This document shows positions 33,621 through 44,940 of a stretch of DNA of 64,000 bases, in pieces. The notes beneath the pieces were generated by a model, which saw only the letters and a list, made by a program, of their open reading frames with translations, searched no databases and was not told the origin of the DNA. Positions within the stretch are counted from its first letter, which is position 1. Every line of letters begins with the position of its first letter. This stretch comes from Narthecium ossifragum. Lineage: Eukaryota; Streptophyta; Magnoliopsida; Dioscoreales; Nartheciaceae. The position numbers and the translations under genes are program-made. The stretch covers positions 23,194,129 through 23,258,128 of the forward strand of contig OY986968.1 in the NCBI GenBank assembly GCA_963920575.1. The letters run 5' to 3'.

Positions 33621-35267
33621 TCGGGCCGGCCCCCGTTTAATACGAGAATAGATTTTAGAAATAACCCTTAATCGGGTCAAGAGAGAGAAAATTTTTGAAA
33701 TATTTCTCAATTCACTGTTTATTCCACCCCTTAATCTCAAACATCATTTTTCTTATTCCAAGTAATCATTATAAAGTTATTCTCATTTCCTACTCTATTT
33801 TTTTCTTATTCTAAATAATCATTACAAAGTTAAACCTAAAACATGAAATAAAATCCCTTAACCCGGAATAAAATTAACCCCGTGCTAAACGAGGTCTCGG
33901 AGGTTTGCGCTATTTAATAGCCTGATCTTTTGATGTATCTATGTTTGGATGCCTAGCCTACGGATTGATCTTATTGTTCGCGCACGAAATTGACCTGTTT
34001 TCGGCGAACAACAAGATAATGATGAGTCAGGGACGTGTGTTATCCACCTCCTCGAAAACGAGCGAGGGTGCTAAGGTTACGAAGATAAATCCGGCGAAAA
34101 TGCAAATAAATAGGAACAAGATTTACGCTGACGGCACCGAAACCTGCTCCGTCGGAAATATATTATTATTAATTGCAAAGACGGCACCGCTGACGATTCC
34201 GACGAAAAACTTACAAAATATGTAGGGCGGACCTGCGACACAAGGGTGCAAGACGGACCTGCGAAAATCCTAAGTCTAAAATACAAATGCAAGAGTCTTG
34301 CTCTGATTTGGATTCTGGATTGCGAGAGAGAGATCTGTTTATGGCTCCTTGGCTTTTATACTCTTCCATTCCCTAGCGGTTGACAGCGGTTGGCAGCGGT
34401 TACATTGGTGGTTATCTGGCGGTTGAACTGCTCCCATGATCAGTTTTTGGCAAGTTCGCTATATTTACGAAACTGCCATCTGATGGTGTCTGTAGCCTTT
34501 CTTTCATTTTCTTTGTATGATAAAATCGGAATTTGGTAAACCTTTCTCCATGAAAGTTATAGATTTTCGAATTATCTTTCCAACGATATCTAAATCACCT
34601 CATTTGGACATCGGACGAGAGAGTTATGAGTAAAACACTCTCGCTGCATGACAGTTTCGCGCGAAGGACGATTTTGTCCATGGACGATTTCGTCCATGGC
34701 CGATTTCGTCCAATTTTCATTGGTATTATCTTATGACATCAAATCGTGGCTTTTCGAGTGCTCTTTCCAACGGTCCAAGAATCGTCCAATTCCGACTCCA
34801 AATGGCAAAGTTATGGACGAAAAACCTTTGCTATGTCACGAAATAAGGCAATCGGTGATAGTTGCTTTTCCATTGTGAAGCCTGCGAAAATGAGAAGGCC
34901 TACGAAAATGAAGGCCCACGAAAGAACACCCGCGAAAGGCAAGCATATTTTCGCCCAGTTAATTACGGTTTTGCCCTTCCAGGTTTTTATCGCAGATTTG
35001 ATACACCAAACATCCAAATTCGAAAAACCCATCAACAGCAAATTTATAGCTCTCCGAAAGAGCTTTTCAACAATCCACAAATCGAATAATTCCGAGATCG
35101 TATGTGAAAGTTATGACTAAAATACTATAGCCATATTAAAATCGAGAACGATGATGATTTCGTGGCAATTTCATAAATACTATGAAATTGCCATCAAGTA
35201 GCATGTATTTCAATCGTCTCTATGACTTGGTGTGATTTTATGACTAACACTTATTAAAAAAAAAAAA
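33621..35267. other. Intervening DNA in duplication copy 2, repeat-like
   Basis: About 33930-33975 still resembles copy 1 (GTTTGGATGCC..GGATTGATC). The rest has no counterpart there and may be an insertion. At 34665-34712 a 16-bp unit GACGATTTYGTCCATG occurs three times, with TCCATGGA palindromes. A TATA-like CTTTTATACTCTTCC lies near 34354. No convincing coding sequence. Confidence 0.45.
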
Positions 35268-35350
35268 GAATTATAGCAGTACAGCTGGTGGTGGGTCTGA
35301 CATTCACAAAGGATCAGCTACTTTTGGTATCACAAGACTCGGTGCCTGTT
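35268..35350. repeat. Duplication A tail, copy 2
   Basis: ACAGCTGGTGGTGGGTCTGA onward to GACTCGGTGCC matches 20885-20965, in both cases preceded by an A-rich run. Confidence 0.8.
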
Positions 35351-35960
35351 TTTGGAGTAGATTACCACTGGAATAATCCATCGTATTGAGACTATTATTG
35401 CAAGTCCACGATCGGCTCAATTGTTTTCTCTGTGATTTGTTGGCAGATGATATGGCATGTGACTGTTCTTAGATGCAGAAACGAAGAACCACGATTCTTT
35501 GATGTTATTCTAATGTTGCAAAGCTTGAACAAATAAAAGCATTGCTATTCTCCATTGTTACTAAACCTTTCCTATTCTCCTCGTAATATATAGCATGCTA
35601 ATTGGTCATTTAAGGTCAGAAGTAGTCACAATAGTTGAGAAAAGGAGGTTGGACGCAAGTATTTCTATGCAAAAACCTACACGAGGTCAGAAAACAATTT
35701 GTTAGTCAAAACAATGGCTAACCAATCCATGATCGACACGTAGACATCATGAATATGACCGATGATTTATTTATTTAAGACTTTGATCGCTTAATCCAAA
35801 TAGTCAATCAAATGTTTGATATATACGGAAGAAGTATCGACCAAATGTAATTGAAATGCACGCAAAGATGAGCCGTCGACCAGGAGCAATTGTGAGGTAT
35901 GCAGGAAAACACCATCGACCAGACGCGATTGGGATGCGTGCAATGAAGGATCATCGACCA
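35351..35960. other. No gene recognised
   Basis: AT-rich DNA. A loose ATCGACCA(A/G) word recurs at about 35838, 35877, 35920 and 35956 in roughly 40-bp steps. Confidence 0.35.
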
Positions 35961-35969
35961 AAGAACTGA

Positions 35970-36600
35970 ACGTGGGGAAACGGTTATAGCGCGGTTATGA
36001 CACGATCTCTTTTAATTGCGCTACGATCAAACCAGGTGGGAACGATTGGCGCTCATAGGATATAAATAGGAGTTTTCATCCTTGTAACACACTCTCTCTC
36101 GCACTTTGGAACTAGCCAACGCGCTTGGAATCTTTGTTTGCGTTCCTGTTCTATCGTTTTGTTATAAGTTTTTATTTAATTAATGGAAATGTTTGTGTTA
36201 TTTGATGTTCTATTGTTTATATTTTAGATTAGTTTAAATTCATATTGGTTTCTTAGATTAATTTAGGTTTAAGATAGTTTTATATTCGATTTTATTCGAT
36301 TCAGTTGTTTTAAGGATGATCTTTATCGTTTTTTAGGATTGCTTGCTTTAGATAAATTTATCGCTTTAAGTAGATTAAGTTAGAATTGACTTTGATTAAT
36401 TTAGGTTTATCACTAATAATTCAAGTTTATTTCTAAAGAAATACATGATTATCTACTTAAATATGCTTTAACTGTATTTCCAATTAATTTGACACCCCGT
36501 AGGAATTGAGATTTCAATTACTTTGATAATTTTGACTTTACCGATCAAAGTCAAAATTTCCATGTCAACACAATTGCAAACAAAACACGTCTAAAATGCA
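35970..36600 (+). mobile_element. LTR-like fragment (R/U5 region), family shared with 41160
   Basis: Similar in the same orientation to 41160-41790. Shared features are TATAGCGC.GTTA..ACACGATCTC, AATTGCGC.ACGATCAA.CCAG, a promoter-like AGGATATAAATAGG (about 36057 here, 41232 there), and a long ATTAGATTAGTTT-rich tail. The organisation suggests the transcribed half of an LTR. No termini or coding region were found. Confidence 0.55.
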
Positions 36601-37950
36601 AATATACTTGCGGGAGCCCTCATGATTAAAAAAAGGATTTTTACTATATTAGTCCCTGGAGAATTAAGCATTGTAGAAGACAAAGTCTAGTGATCTCTGA
36701 AGTTAATTGTGTCAAAAAAACACAACTGTAAGGCTTGTAATCTTGCATTAATGTCAATTGGACGTTGTTGTATTAGGCACATCGGATGTGAACCGTCTCC
36801 ACGAACTGGTCACATCCCAAACCTCATAGGCGGGAAACCGGGTCCAATTTAGCTTTTTGGGCCATCAACCAGCATTGAACGATTATGTCCGAAGCCCACA
36901 TTGTGCGAGCACATTGCATTCGTTGGATTGCATCTCGAGAGGAGGAGATCGGAAGAGCTACTGTGTCTGTGTAGACCTATCAAAAGTAGGCTCGGGCTGG
37001 GCTTGATCAGTGTATACTAGGGCAAGCTCATGCCCAAGCTCGGCCCGGGGTTTCAAGCCCATTTTTGTGACCAAGCCCAGCCAAATTGTGAAATATAGTT
37101 GATGACACATGGTTTTATCTATTGCAGGCCGGGCTTGAACAATTACATGGTTAATTCTAAGCCCGTCTAAAATTAAACTTCGAATCTAAAGTTCTGACCA
37201 AGCCTAACCCATGGACAAAAAGTCCGAAAATAACCGGCTGGACGGGCCGAGTTTTTCTAGCCTCTTAGCCCATGATCATGTCTACCACCGAGGAGAACAT
37301 CAAGCGTCAGGTCAGTAGTTATAATTTTAAATACATCACTAAAAGTTAGAAGTGCACTTAGACATTGATAAGTTAGACATTAAAAAAATATGGTCCACTT
37401 ATAACTTTTCGATGGTGCATTTAAAATTACCAGGTCAATAGATGTCGGAATATTATTCAATTACAAATATGTCCCTTAAATTCTGAAAAGTACATATCAA
37501 ACCCTCAAATCATGCAAGGGATTACAAGCGTGGTTCCGTCCAATTTCATCCCGTTAACTGACATAATTTGGGTTAAAAATCAACTGTGACGTGAAATTGT
37601 TATATTATACCTTTTTATAATATAACAAATAAATGCTTTGGATGCTGTTTGGCTTGAGAAGTAAAAAACTAAATTCACCTTCGTCTGCTTCTAACGGTGA
37701 TCATACGAATATTTTTTTGGGGTTTAGATAGAGAGCACCATAATATGATCTTATCCTACTAATAAAACAACAACCATTAGATTTAAGAGGTTTTAACAAG
37801 GAGCATCATAATATGATCTTAACCTACTAATAAAACAATATCCATTAGATTTAACTCCTTAACACCATTTTAGAGTTCAAAAGACTCTTATACCCCCTTC
37901 ACAACTAACATAACTCTCCATCCCTTCACTCCGACGCCATTTTCCTCTTC
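36601..37950. other. Intergenic DNA with short repeats
   Basis: About 36985-37280 has GC-rich ends (GGCTCGGGCTGGGCTTG and GGACGGGCCGAG) around an AT-rich core, like a non-autonomous hAT MITE, but I could not confirm a target duplication. At 37726-37856 a ~71-bp unit with CATAATATGATCTTA.CCTACT occurs twice in tandem. No coding sequence. Confidence 0.45.
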
Positions 37951-37959
37951 GTCGATCGC

Positions 37960-38086
37960 GTTGCCGTCGTCGCAGCCCATCACCGTCATCGTCGTCATCC
38001 TCCAGGGCGAGATCAAGAGGGTCATCAACCACCCACTTGCGCTAGCTCACTGCGGCCGCGCGTTGGAGAGGATCGGGCTCGACGGC
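37960..38086 (+). pseudogene. Arogenate/prephenate dehydratase pseudogene, part 1
   Basis: The plus strand encodes LQGEIKRVINHPLALAHCGR then ALERIGLDG. This resembles the V..HPQALAQCE..L..LG segment of plant arogenate dehydratases, which make phenylalanine in plastids. It is interrupted at 38086 by a solo LTR and resumes in frame at 39536. Sequence upstream of about 37960 is not recognisable, so only a central fragment remains. Confidence 0.6.
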
Positions 38087-39530
38087 TGATCGCTCACAAA
38101 CGTCGTCGTTAAAACGTTATAAACTCAATCAAATATTAAATTTATATCCTTATTCAATCACTAAACTACTAGGTAGAATAGCGGTGAAGTCGGGAGTCGA
38201 TCCACAGGGAAAACGTTGGAAATCAAAATCAATTCTCAAAACCCTAAAACTAAGGAAAATAATCAAAGATAGAATAGAGTTATCTAAACTAATAAATAAA
38301 AGAAATAAAAGGTTGATCAATTTGAATCAATGGAGTAGTTACTTAGGAATTACTCAATCCACCCTAGTTTCATTATTAGTCTTCTCTAGTTATCATCTTG
38401 TTCCCTTCTCTCAACATTATGGATCATATGGCTACAAGCTCACATGAATCCCTAAAAGAAAGTTAATGTCCCCAACGACATAACTTATCTTTGCTTAGCA
38501 TAGATTATCTTTGGTCCTACGATTACCTTAAATTATACTACTCCTAATGACCTTGGCACAACCTATTTTCGCGTAGCATAGCTTATCTCAAAGGCAAACC
38601 AATAACTTCATGAAAACTATCTCATAAATCTCTACAATCAATCACAGAAATCATGTAGGACTGAAAGTACGTCAAGGAACTCTGTTCCCTCAACTCTATT
38701 AACAATAAAATCATATTCATGAGATCATGCATCGAGAAGTTCACAAGAATCCAACTAAAGAAAAAGCAAAACTACACTAGGGTTTCATGAATAATCCTAA
38801 GTACAATAATTAAAAAAACTCATCTTTTGGATGAAAGCTATCGGGTTGGAATAGGAAGCTGTCACCATCCACATCCTCTCCATCTTCTTCTTCCTCCTCC
38901 AAAGATTGTCAAAAAGATGAGAAGTTTTGCTGGAATAACCCATTTTTATAATAAAAACCCTTAATTCCGGAATTAGGGTTATGGCTAAGTTGAGTTGGAC
39001 CTCTAGTGCAACTTGGAATTCCTAGTTTAATTCTGACAATCTCTTCTAGTCGCGACTGGGTTCAACCCGTCCAGAATTTAGAAATATGATCAACAGGAAA
39101 GATGTAGATTAGGAAGTCTTCTATCCTCCCCCGAAGATTTTATAATATTCGGACTTATGTGGAATATTTGGCGAATATTCTCCTGAGCATCGACGGACCA
39201 GTTTCCAGCAGCTATATATCTTCATAGTCTTCAAAACTGGTATTAATCTGTCTGGAATCTCTCCAAGTGTCAAACATGATAGTTGTTCATCTCTGAGTCT
39301 GTTACAACATCTCAAAGTTTCAGAATATTTGGATGTTTGTAAAATATTTGACGAATATATTACGGACGGTCGACGAAGCAGTTTATTTCGTCATTTTAGC
39401 CGAATTTCTTGCCCTTCTTCTCAAAGCATGATTAAACCTGAAATTAACTAACAAGCTATCAAATACAACTACTTTAGGCATAACAAAGCTAAGTTAAGGG
39501 GTTGGATCATGATCATTTAGTGACTTATCA
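38087..39530 (-). mobile_element. Solo LTR with perfect 5-bp target duplication
   Basis: The 1444-bp segment starts TGATCGCTCAC and ends GTGACTTATCA, so on the minus strand it reads TGATAAGTCAC...GAGCGATCA (TG...CA). It is flanked by ACGGC at 38082-38086 and 39531-39535. Removing it restores the arogenate dehydratase frame. The sequence CTGTGGATCGACTCCCGACT (minus) resembles U5 regions of Tat/Athila-type Ty3 LTRs. Its 5' ~590 bp (38940-39530) recurs inverted at 40578-41150. Confidence 0.85.
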
Positions 39531-39790
39531 ACGGCGAGGCCATCGAGGACATCGCCGGCGCCGTGGAGATGCTCCGGTCCAACCGGACGCTCGACACCGC
39601 CGTGATCGCCAGCCCCCTCACCACGCAGCTGTACGGCCCGGCTTCAACCGCCGCCTATGGAGTTCGCACCGTTCTTTGCCCTACCGATCGCGTACCACCA
39701 GATCTAGGCACCGCCGGAGTCAGATTGGAGCAGGGAGGGGTCGGAGATGCCTCCTCCGCCCAGCTCGACGATGCCTGCCCCTAAGATTGC
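39531..39790 (+). pseudogene. Arogenate/prephenate dehydratase pseudogene, part 2
   Basis: The frame continues as GEAIEDIAGAVEMLRSNRTL then DTAVIASPLTTQLYG, matching the EAVDDTAGAA..I....LRDTAAIAS.RAAELYG segment of arogenate/prephenate dehydratases. The Thr of the catalytic region (DDTAG) is replaced by Ile (EDIAG). After LYG the family resemblance fades. It is a dead fragment lacking both the start and the ACT regulatory domain. Confidence 0.62.
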
Positions 39791-39799
39791 AACCATGCA

Positions 39800-40305
39800 T
39801 GAACGTATAAGTAAAAGAGAAAATTGTAAACATTGCAACTAAATTTTATTTGATAGGTATTCTCTTTTTACAAAGATAATATTACAATTAATTCATGTAT
39901 ATCAACGAAAAAGAGAAAAGATAATACCGCACACATTTCATAAACACCAAATTCTCTTTCATAGGTATTCTCTTTTTTCAAAGAGAATACTGCCATCCAT
40001 TCATGAACATTAATCAGAAAGATAGAAGAACAAATTGAAAACATCGCATGAGCACTAAATCCTATTCTATAATACTGCAATCCATTCATGTATATCAATA
40101 AAAAGGAGAAAAATGAATACCGGAGACCTTTCATGAATACCAAATCCTCTTTCATTGGGATTCTCTTTTTCCAAAGAGAATAATGCCATAAATTCATGAA
40201 CATTAGTCAAAAAGGGAAAAGAGAACTACAAACAATAAGCATAGCACTAAATCCTTCTTGATAGATATTTTCTTTTTACAAAGAGAATACTGCAATCTAC
40301 CCCTC
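39800..40305. repeat. Tandem repeat with hairpin core, ~4 units
   Basis: Imperfect units of about 105-150 bp contain GTATTCTCTTTTTACAAAGA continuing to GAATAC (a near-perfect hairpin), CCATTCATGAACAT, AAAAGAGAAAAG and GCACTAAATCCT. Copies start near 39858, 39964, 40150 and 40262, with one degenerate copy near 40070. Confidence 0.7.
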
Positions 40306-40577
40306 CTTCACCGGCATCTCCCCACACAATCTCCCTCTCTCTCTATCACTCCTCCATCGCCTCTCTCTCTCGATCCCCGCAGCCATCTCCCATCTCTCTC
40401 GATCCCGGCCGCGGAGGCGTCGTCGGGAAGGTATCGGCGATAGAGCGACGAAAGGATAGATTCAGAAGAGGAGATCTGCTCACCAAGTGATGCCTTTTAT
40501 ATCCCGCCCAAGAATGCATTCCTCGAGCGGCTACGAAGGATAGACTTGGCAGCCATCTGGTTGCTGCATTGGCCATT
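40306..40577. other. CT-rich and unassigned sequence
   Basis: A CTCTCTCTCT-type tract (about 40330-40380) is followed by sequence resembling a leader, with a GAAGGTATCGG donor-like site near 40428. No coding assignment. Confidence 0.35.
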
Positions 40578-41800
40578 TGATGAGTCACTAAATATTCATA
40601 ATTAAACCCCTTAAATTACCTTTGTTAGCCCGAGAGTGTTTGTATTTGATAGCTTATTAATTAATTTCAGATTTAATGAAGATTCAAGCTAGGAAATACA
40701 GAAAAAGGTTAATCTGTCAAAAATACGTTGATTTGTCGACCGTCAGGATAATATTCGATAGATATTATTCATATGTCCAAATATTCTGAAATTTAGATGA
40801 CATCTAGAGGACAACAAGACATACAACTTTTTATGTTGGACACTTTCTGAGATTCCTGATGGATTAATAGTAGTTTTGAAGAAGATCAAGATACACAGCT
40901 GCTGGAAAACTGCTCCGTTGACGTGTAGGAGAATATTTACCAAATATTCCACATAAGTCCAAATATTACGAAATCTTCGGGATCTAACAAACGACTTCCT
41001 AATCTACAACTTTCGTGTTGAACACGTTTTCCGATTCCGGCTTGGTTGGACCCAGTTGCTATCGGAATAAGACAACCAGAATTAAACTAGGAAATCCGAG
41101 TTGCACTAGAGGTCCAACTCAACCCAAAACCCTAATTCCGGGAATTAACATATAAAAATTATAGCGCAGTTACAACACGATCTCCTATAATTGCGCCACG
41201 ATCAAGCCAGACGGGAACGGTTATTAGCGTTAGGATATAAATAGGTTTTTCTTCACTGTGTAATCTCTCTCTGACACTCTTATAACCAGCCTACGAGCAT
41301 GGATTTTGATTTCGTTCCTGTTGTACTTGTAAGTTTTCTTAATTAATGAAGATCTTTTATCTTATTGTGTGTTCTTTTACTGCTTTATTAGATTAGTTTT
41401 AATTACTGAGGTCTTCATAATCTAGTTTTTTTACAGTAGATTAATTTAGGGTTATCATAGGTTTAATCTTGCTTTTTTTCTGGATTTAGTTGTTTTTAGG
41501 ATGATTTTTATCGTTTTCTAGACTTAATTAAGCTTTTTAGATAGATTTATTGTTTCAAATAGATTAACTTAAGATTAAGTTAGGACTAATTCATGTTTAT
41601 CTTTATATCTCTATATAATTACCCTTTTAAATAGAATTTGACCACATTTTTAATTAATTTGACGCTTCTGTTCGAATTGAGTTCGAAGGAGTTGAACCTT
41701 TGCACGTTCCTAATGTTTGACATTTTGACCATTTTGACTTTACCGGTCAACGGGAAGATTTTCTCGTCGACAATATAATACCATTAGGATGGATTAATCT
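40578..41800 (+). mobile_element. Plus-oriented LTR-like copy (mosaic)
   Basis: It begins TGATGAGTCACTAAAT, the same start as the solo LTR at 38087-39530 but in the opposite direction. It is homologous to that LTR for about 575 bp, to AATTCCGGGAATTAAC near 41150. From 41160 it instead matches 35970-36600, including a TATAAATAGG box near 41234. Two LTR subfamilies therefore appear joined at about 41150. The 3' end is uncertain and no target duplication was defined. Confidence 0.6.
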
Positions 41801-41861
41801 CGTCTCAAGATTTCTCAATAAATCTCGATTGAAATCCCTCACTGAATGAAGGTGACTCTAT

Positions 41862-43885
41862 TTTTTTTTTAATGAGTTGAGTCAAATGGCTGTCACCTAC
41901 AACTTACACAACTACCAACTATAATGAGTTACAACCAACAAACCTAACCTACAAGATCCCAGCCAACCTGGCCGGACCCTCATCCTTAACCCAATCAATG
42001 GTGGTGTCATGGAGACGACACCACCGAGCCACAACATTGACCTGAGCAACACAATTCCGCGTAGGGGTGGCAATTCGGGTTAAACGGGTTGACCCACCTA
42101 ACTCGCGGGTCGACCCGACCCGACCCATTTATTTACGAGTCGTAAACGGGTCGACTCGTTTAGGACCCGAACCCGATAACACCAAACCCAAACCTGTTTA
42201 TTTCCGGTTGGGTCGGGTCGGGTTCGCGGGTCATGACCCGAATTGCCACCCCTAATTCCACGGGAGATGCAGAAACAATACAAATTCAAACCGAAGTACC
42301 AGCGACCAAACATCCCGAGCTAGCTCTATCACTTTTACTGGCCATAACCTCGTGCCATTCAGGATATCCATGGCAACATAACAGTCCGACTCGATGACGA
42401 TACGCTTCTCTCCCCACACCACTGCCGTCCGCAAGGCTAAGTGGATCACCTTCATCTCTGCCTCCAGCACTGAGCCTGCTACAGATGCCTCTCCTCTGAC
42501 CCACTGTAGCGCCTCGCCTCCATCCCTAGCAACCACCCCAATCGCAGCTCATCCCGACGAGTGATCCCTTGAAGCATCACCCTGTATATACAAGCCACCA
42601 TTTTCCCGTAGCCTCTTCACAATCTCTGCGGCATGTCTGCTCCGCGGCAAGTTAAGCATCTCCTCTGCTAATCGGATGGTACGCCTAGCCACTGTAGCGG
42701 CTGGCTCGTCTCCGTCGCCAAACATGATCCTATTCCTATCCTTCCAGACTTCCCACAAGGCGTAGGACAGATAGGTTTTAATCATCCCTGCACCAGATGC
42801 CGAAGCAGGCCGTACCAGCGCACTCCTAACCTCCCCTGGACCCTGGGACGACTCTCCACCCAACGCCTTGCAACCATCTGAATTACCTACTATGCGAAAC
42901 TGCATTCCACCAAGGCATGATTAATACTTTCCACAGCCCTACCGCATCTTAGAGATTCAATCTCTGAGCATGCACAAACCCGCCAAAGGAAGTCCCTGAT
43001 CGGCACCCTCTCGTGCCACACCTTCCACAAAAAGTGACACACGCAAGCCCGCAACCGCCATTCCTCCCCATCATCCCTACAAACAGCCGGCTAGTGTCGT
43101 TTCAGGGCCGACATATAAATAGAAGTTGTAGATACCCTACCGGTGTCACTGAAGGTCCATCTCCATCGATCCCCCGTCACTGGAGGCACCAAACCAACAA
43201 CCTCCAGGGCCAGATCCGGGTGAAAAATAGCTTCCACCATCTCCCTACACCAAGCGTCACCAGGCATGAGCTCGCCAACCACCATGTCTTCACAATCACC
43301 ATCACCTACAAAGAGACCTAGTCTCCTCCCTAAATGCTCATCCCACATCCAAGCATCTTTCAACACACTCACCGAACTGCCCACCCTAGGGGTCCACAGC
43401 AGCCCTTGTCGAAGCTCTCCACTTGCTTCACACAAATCCTTCCAATGCACCGATGCCCCACGCCCTGCCTTGACTGGAGGTAACTTCCCTTCCCAATGGT
43501 ACTTCGCCCACGCCATACCTGCCCAAACTGACTGATCATTGTATTAGAAGATCGCCATCCTACGTGCCTTGAGTGCACGTTGCCAAACATCCAAGTTGCG
43601 AAGCCCCAGTCCACCTGCTTCCATAGGGGTGCACACCTTCCGCCAAGTGACAATGCCTAGACCAGACCTCCTCCCCTGCCACAAGAAGTCCCGACAGATT
43701 TGCTCAACCTGCCTAATCATCAACACAGGAAGCCGAGTAGTAGCCATAACAAATGCTAGAACCGCATGCAGCACCGCCTTGATAAGCAGAACTCTTCCAG
43801 TTTCCGAAATCGTCCTCCCCTGCCATCAAAGCACATGGCCCGCGAGCTTGTCCAACACCCGTGAATGGGCCCATTCACACAGTAA
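41862..43885 (-). mobile_element. LINE, 5'-truncated ORF2 with RNase H and poly(A)
   Basis: On the minus strand the order is: end of the reverse transcriptase region (RTISETGRVLLIKAVLHAVL, then CRDFLWQGRRSGLGIVTWRK, GGLGLRNLDVWQRALKARR); the middle region with KYHWEGKLPP; and RNase H (EAEMKVIHLALRTAV, IVIESDCYVAMDILNG) ending near 41890. T10 at about 41862-41871 is the poly(A) tail. Frameshifts separate the segments (43774, 43516, 42905, 42536). A small hAT MITE interrupts the RNase H end. Dead copy. Confidence 0.85.
42062..42254. mobile_element. 193-bp hAT-type MITE inside the LINE
   Basis: Termini are TAGGGGTGGCAATTCGGGT and, inverted, ACCCGAATTGCCACCCCTA, flanked by ATTCCGCG (42054-42061) and ATTCCACG (42255-42262), a 7-of-8 duplication. 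The inside is made of CGGGTCGACCCG and GGGTCGGGTCGGGTT words. It splits the RNase H coding end of the LINE. Confidence 0.85.
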
Positions 43886-43962
43886 AAGTCTTCTTTTTAT
43901 AATGCACAAATCGCAATATATCACATAGAAAAGTACTCCTGGTATATTATTGTATCAATGGC

Positions 43963-44850
43963 TACGGGTGTCCATCCGGGCCGAGCCGGGTTGGAGGCAA
44001 TACCCGGGTTGGAGGCAATACCCGGTCTGGCCCTTGTAATCATCTGGACCGGGCCGGGCCAGTGCCGGGCCCAATAGACCATCCACTCGATCCGGCCCAA
44101 GTATGACCCTGCTCGGCTTGAAGACCGGGCTGGACCTGGTCCGGTTCTTCTTTTTTTTGAAAAAAATCCTCGGCTTCAAGAACCGCTCGTAGGCATCGCC
44201 GTCACCGTGGCTCCTCCCTGAGAGAGATTTGGACATTGCGATGGCCGATTCCGTCCTATGTCGGCCTCCCAAGGCCTTGGCGATGCGATCCCACCACCGG
44301 GGCTCCCCTGGCGGATGCTTCGAGATATGTTTCTTTAATATCCTCAAATCCTCCTCCGTCCACTCGTCCTCATGCTCCACCACGATCTCTTCTTCTCGCT
44401 TAGTAGATTCCGATTGTCTCGTCTTGTGATTCTCCTCCTAGGGGAAGTCGGGGATCGGGTTATTAACGGTTGTGGTGGTGGAGATCTCAGATCGATGGTG
44501 GTGCCAGCGTGGCTTGGGGTTGGAGACGGGCGGAGGAGGTGGGGACAAGGGCGGTGGCAAGATGGACCCTCAACCAACGAAAGAGTCGTCGCCGATGATA
44601 AATCTATGGGCGAAGGGCGCAAGGAGGAGAGATAGAGAGCACCACCACATGAGGAAGGACAGTGTGGCGGAGTTCGGAGAGACGAGGAGGAAGGCCGCGA
44701 GGATGAGAATTAAAGCTGAAGAGAAACATGTCGGACCGGGTTTTTGACCCAGAGGTCCTGGTCCGGCCCTAAACCCAGATGAGCCCGGTCCAGCATAGTC
44801 AACATCCGGGCCAGACTGGGCTGCGGCCGTGGCGGGCCCGGACACCCCTA
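43963..44850. mobile_element. Non-autonomous hAT carrying a captured gene
   Basis: Termini TACGGGTGTCC and GGACACCCCTA are inverted, and a perfect 8-bp duplication TCAATGGC lies at 43955-43962 and 44851-44858. Subterminal GGGCCGGGCC/CCGGGCC words repeat at both ends, a hAT style. The 888-bp element encodes no transposase but holds a MAMYB-like coding segment on the minus strand (44159-44745). Confidence 0.88.
44159..44745 (-). pseudogene. Captured membrane-anchored MYB (MAMYB-like) gene
   Basis: Read on the minus strand, a hydrophobic stretch ALILILAAFLLVSPNSATLS, then CSLSLLLAPFA (about 44735-44590) resembles the N-terminal membrane anchor of plant MAMYB proteins. After a frame change, EWTEEDLRILKKHISKHPPG and WWDRIAKALGGRHRTESAIA form a single SANT/MYB repeat (44365-44250). 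AYERFLKPR follows, like the conserved C-terminus (..FLK.RK). Introns appear absent, and the central linker is shortened and frameshifted. It lies wholly inside the hAT, so the transposon captured a gene or its transcript. The family call is from memory of the domain pattern. Confidence 0.65.
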
Positions 44851-44858
44851 TCAATGGC

Positions 44859-44940
44859 CATCATGACCAAAAATTTGCATCCTGCCCAGAATACTTCCCC
44901 ACCTGATGAAGGCATTCCAGGAATAAATTAAACTTCACCA
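44859..44940. other. Short spacer
   Basis: No feature seen between the hAT and the candidate promoter region. Confidence 0.3.

Noticed and set aside
38087..41800. One complete LTR retrotransposon bounded by the two related LTR copies
   Set aside because: The copies are in opposite orientation, and the left one has its own perfect 5-bp duplication, so it is a solo LTR.
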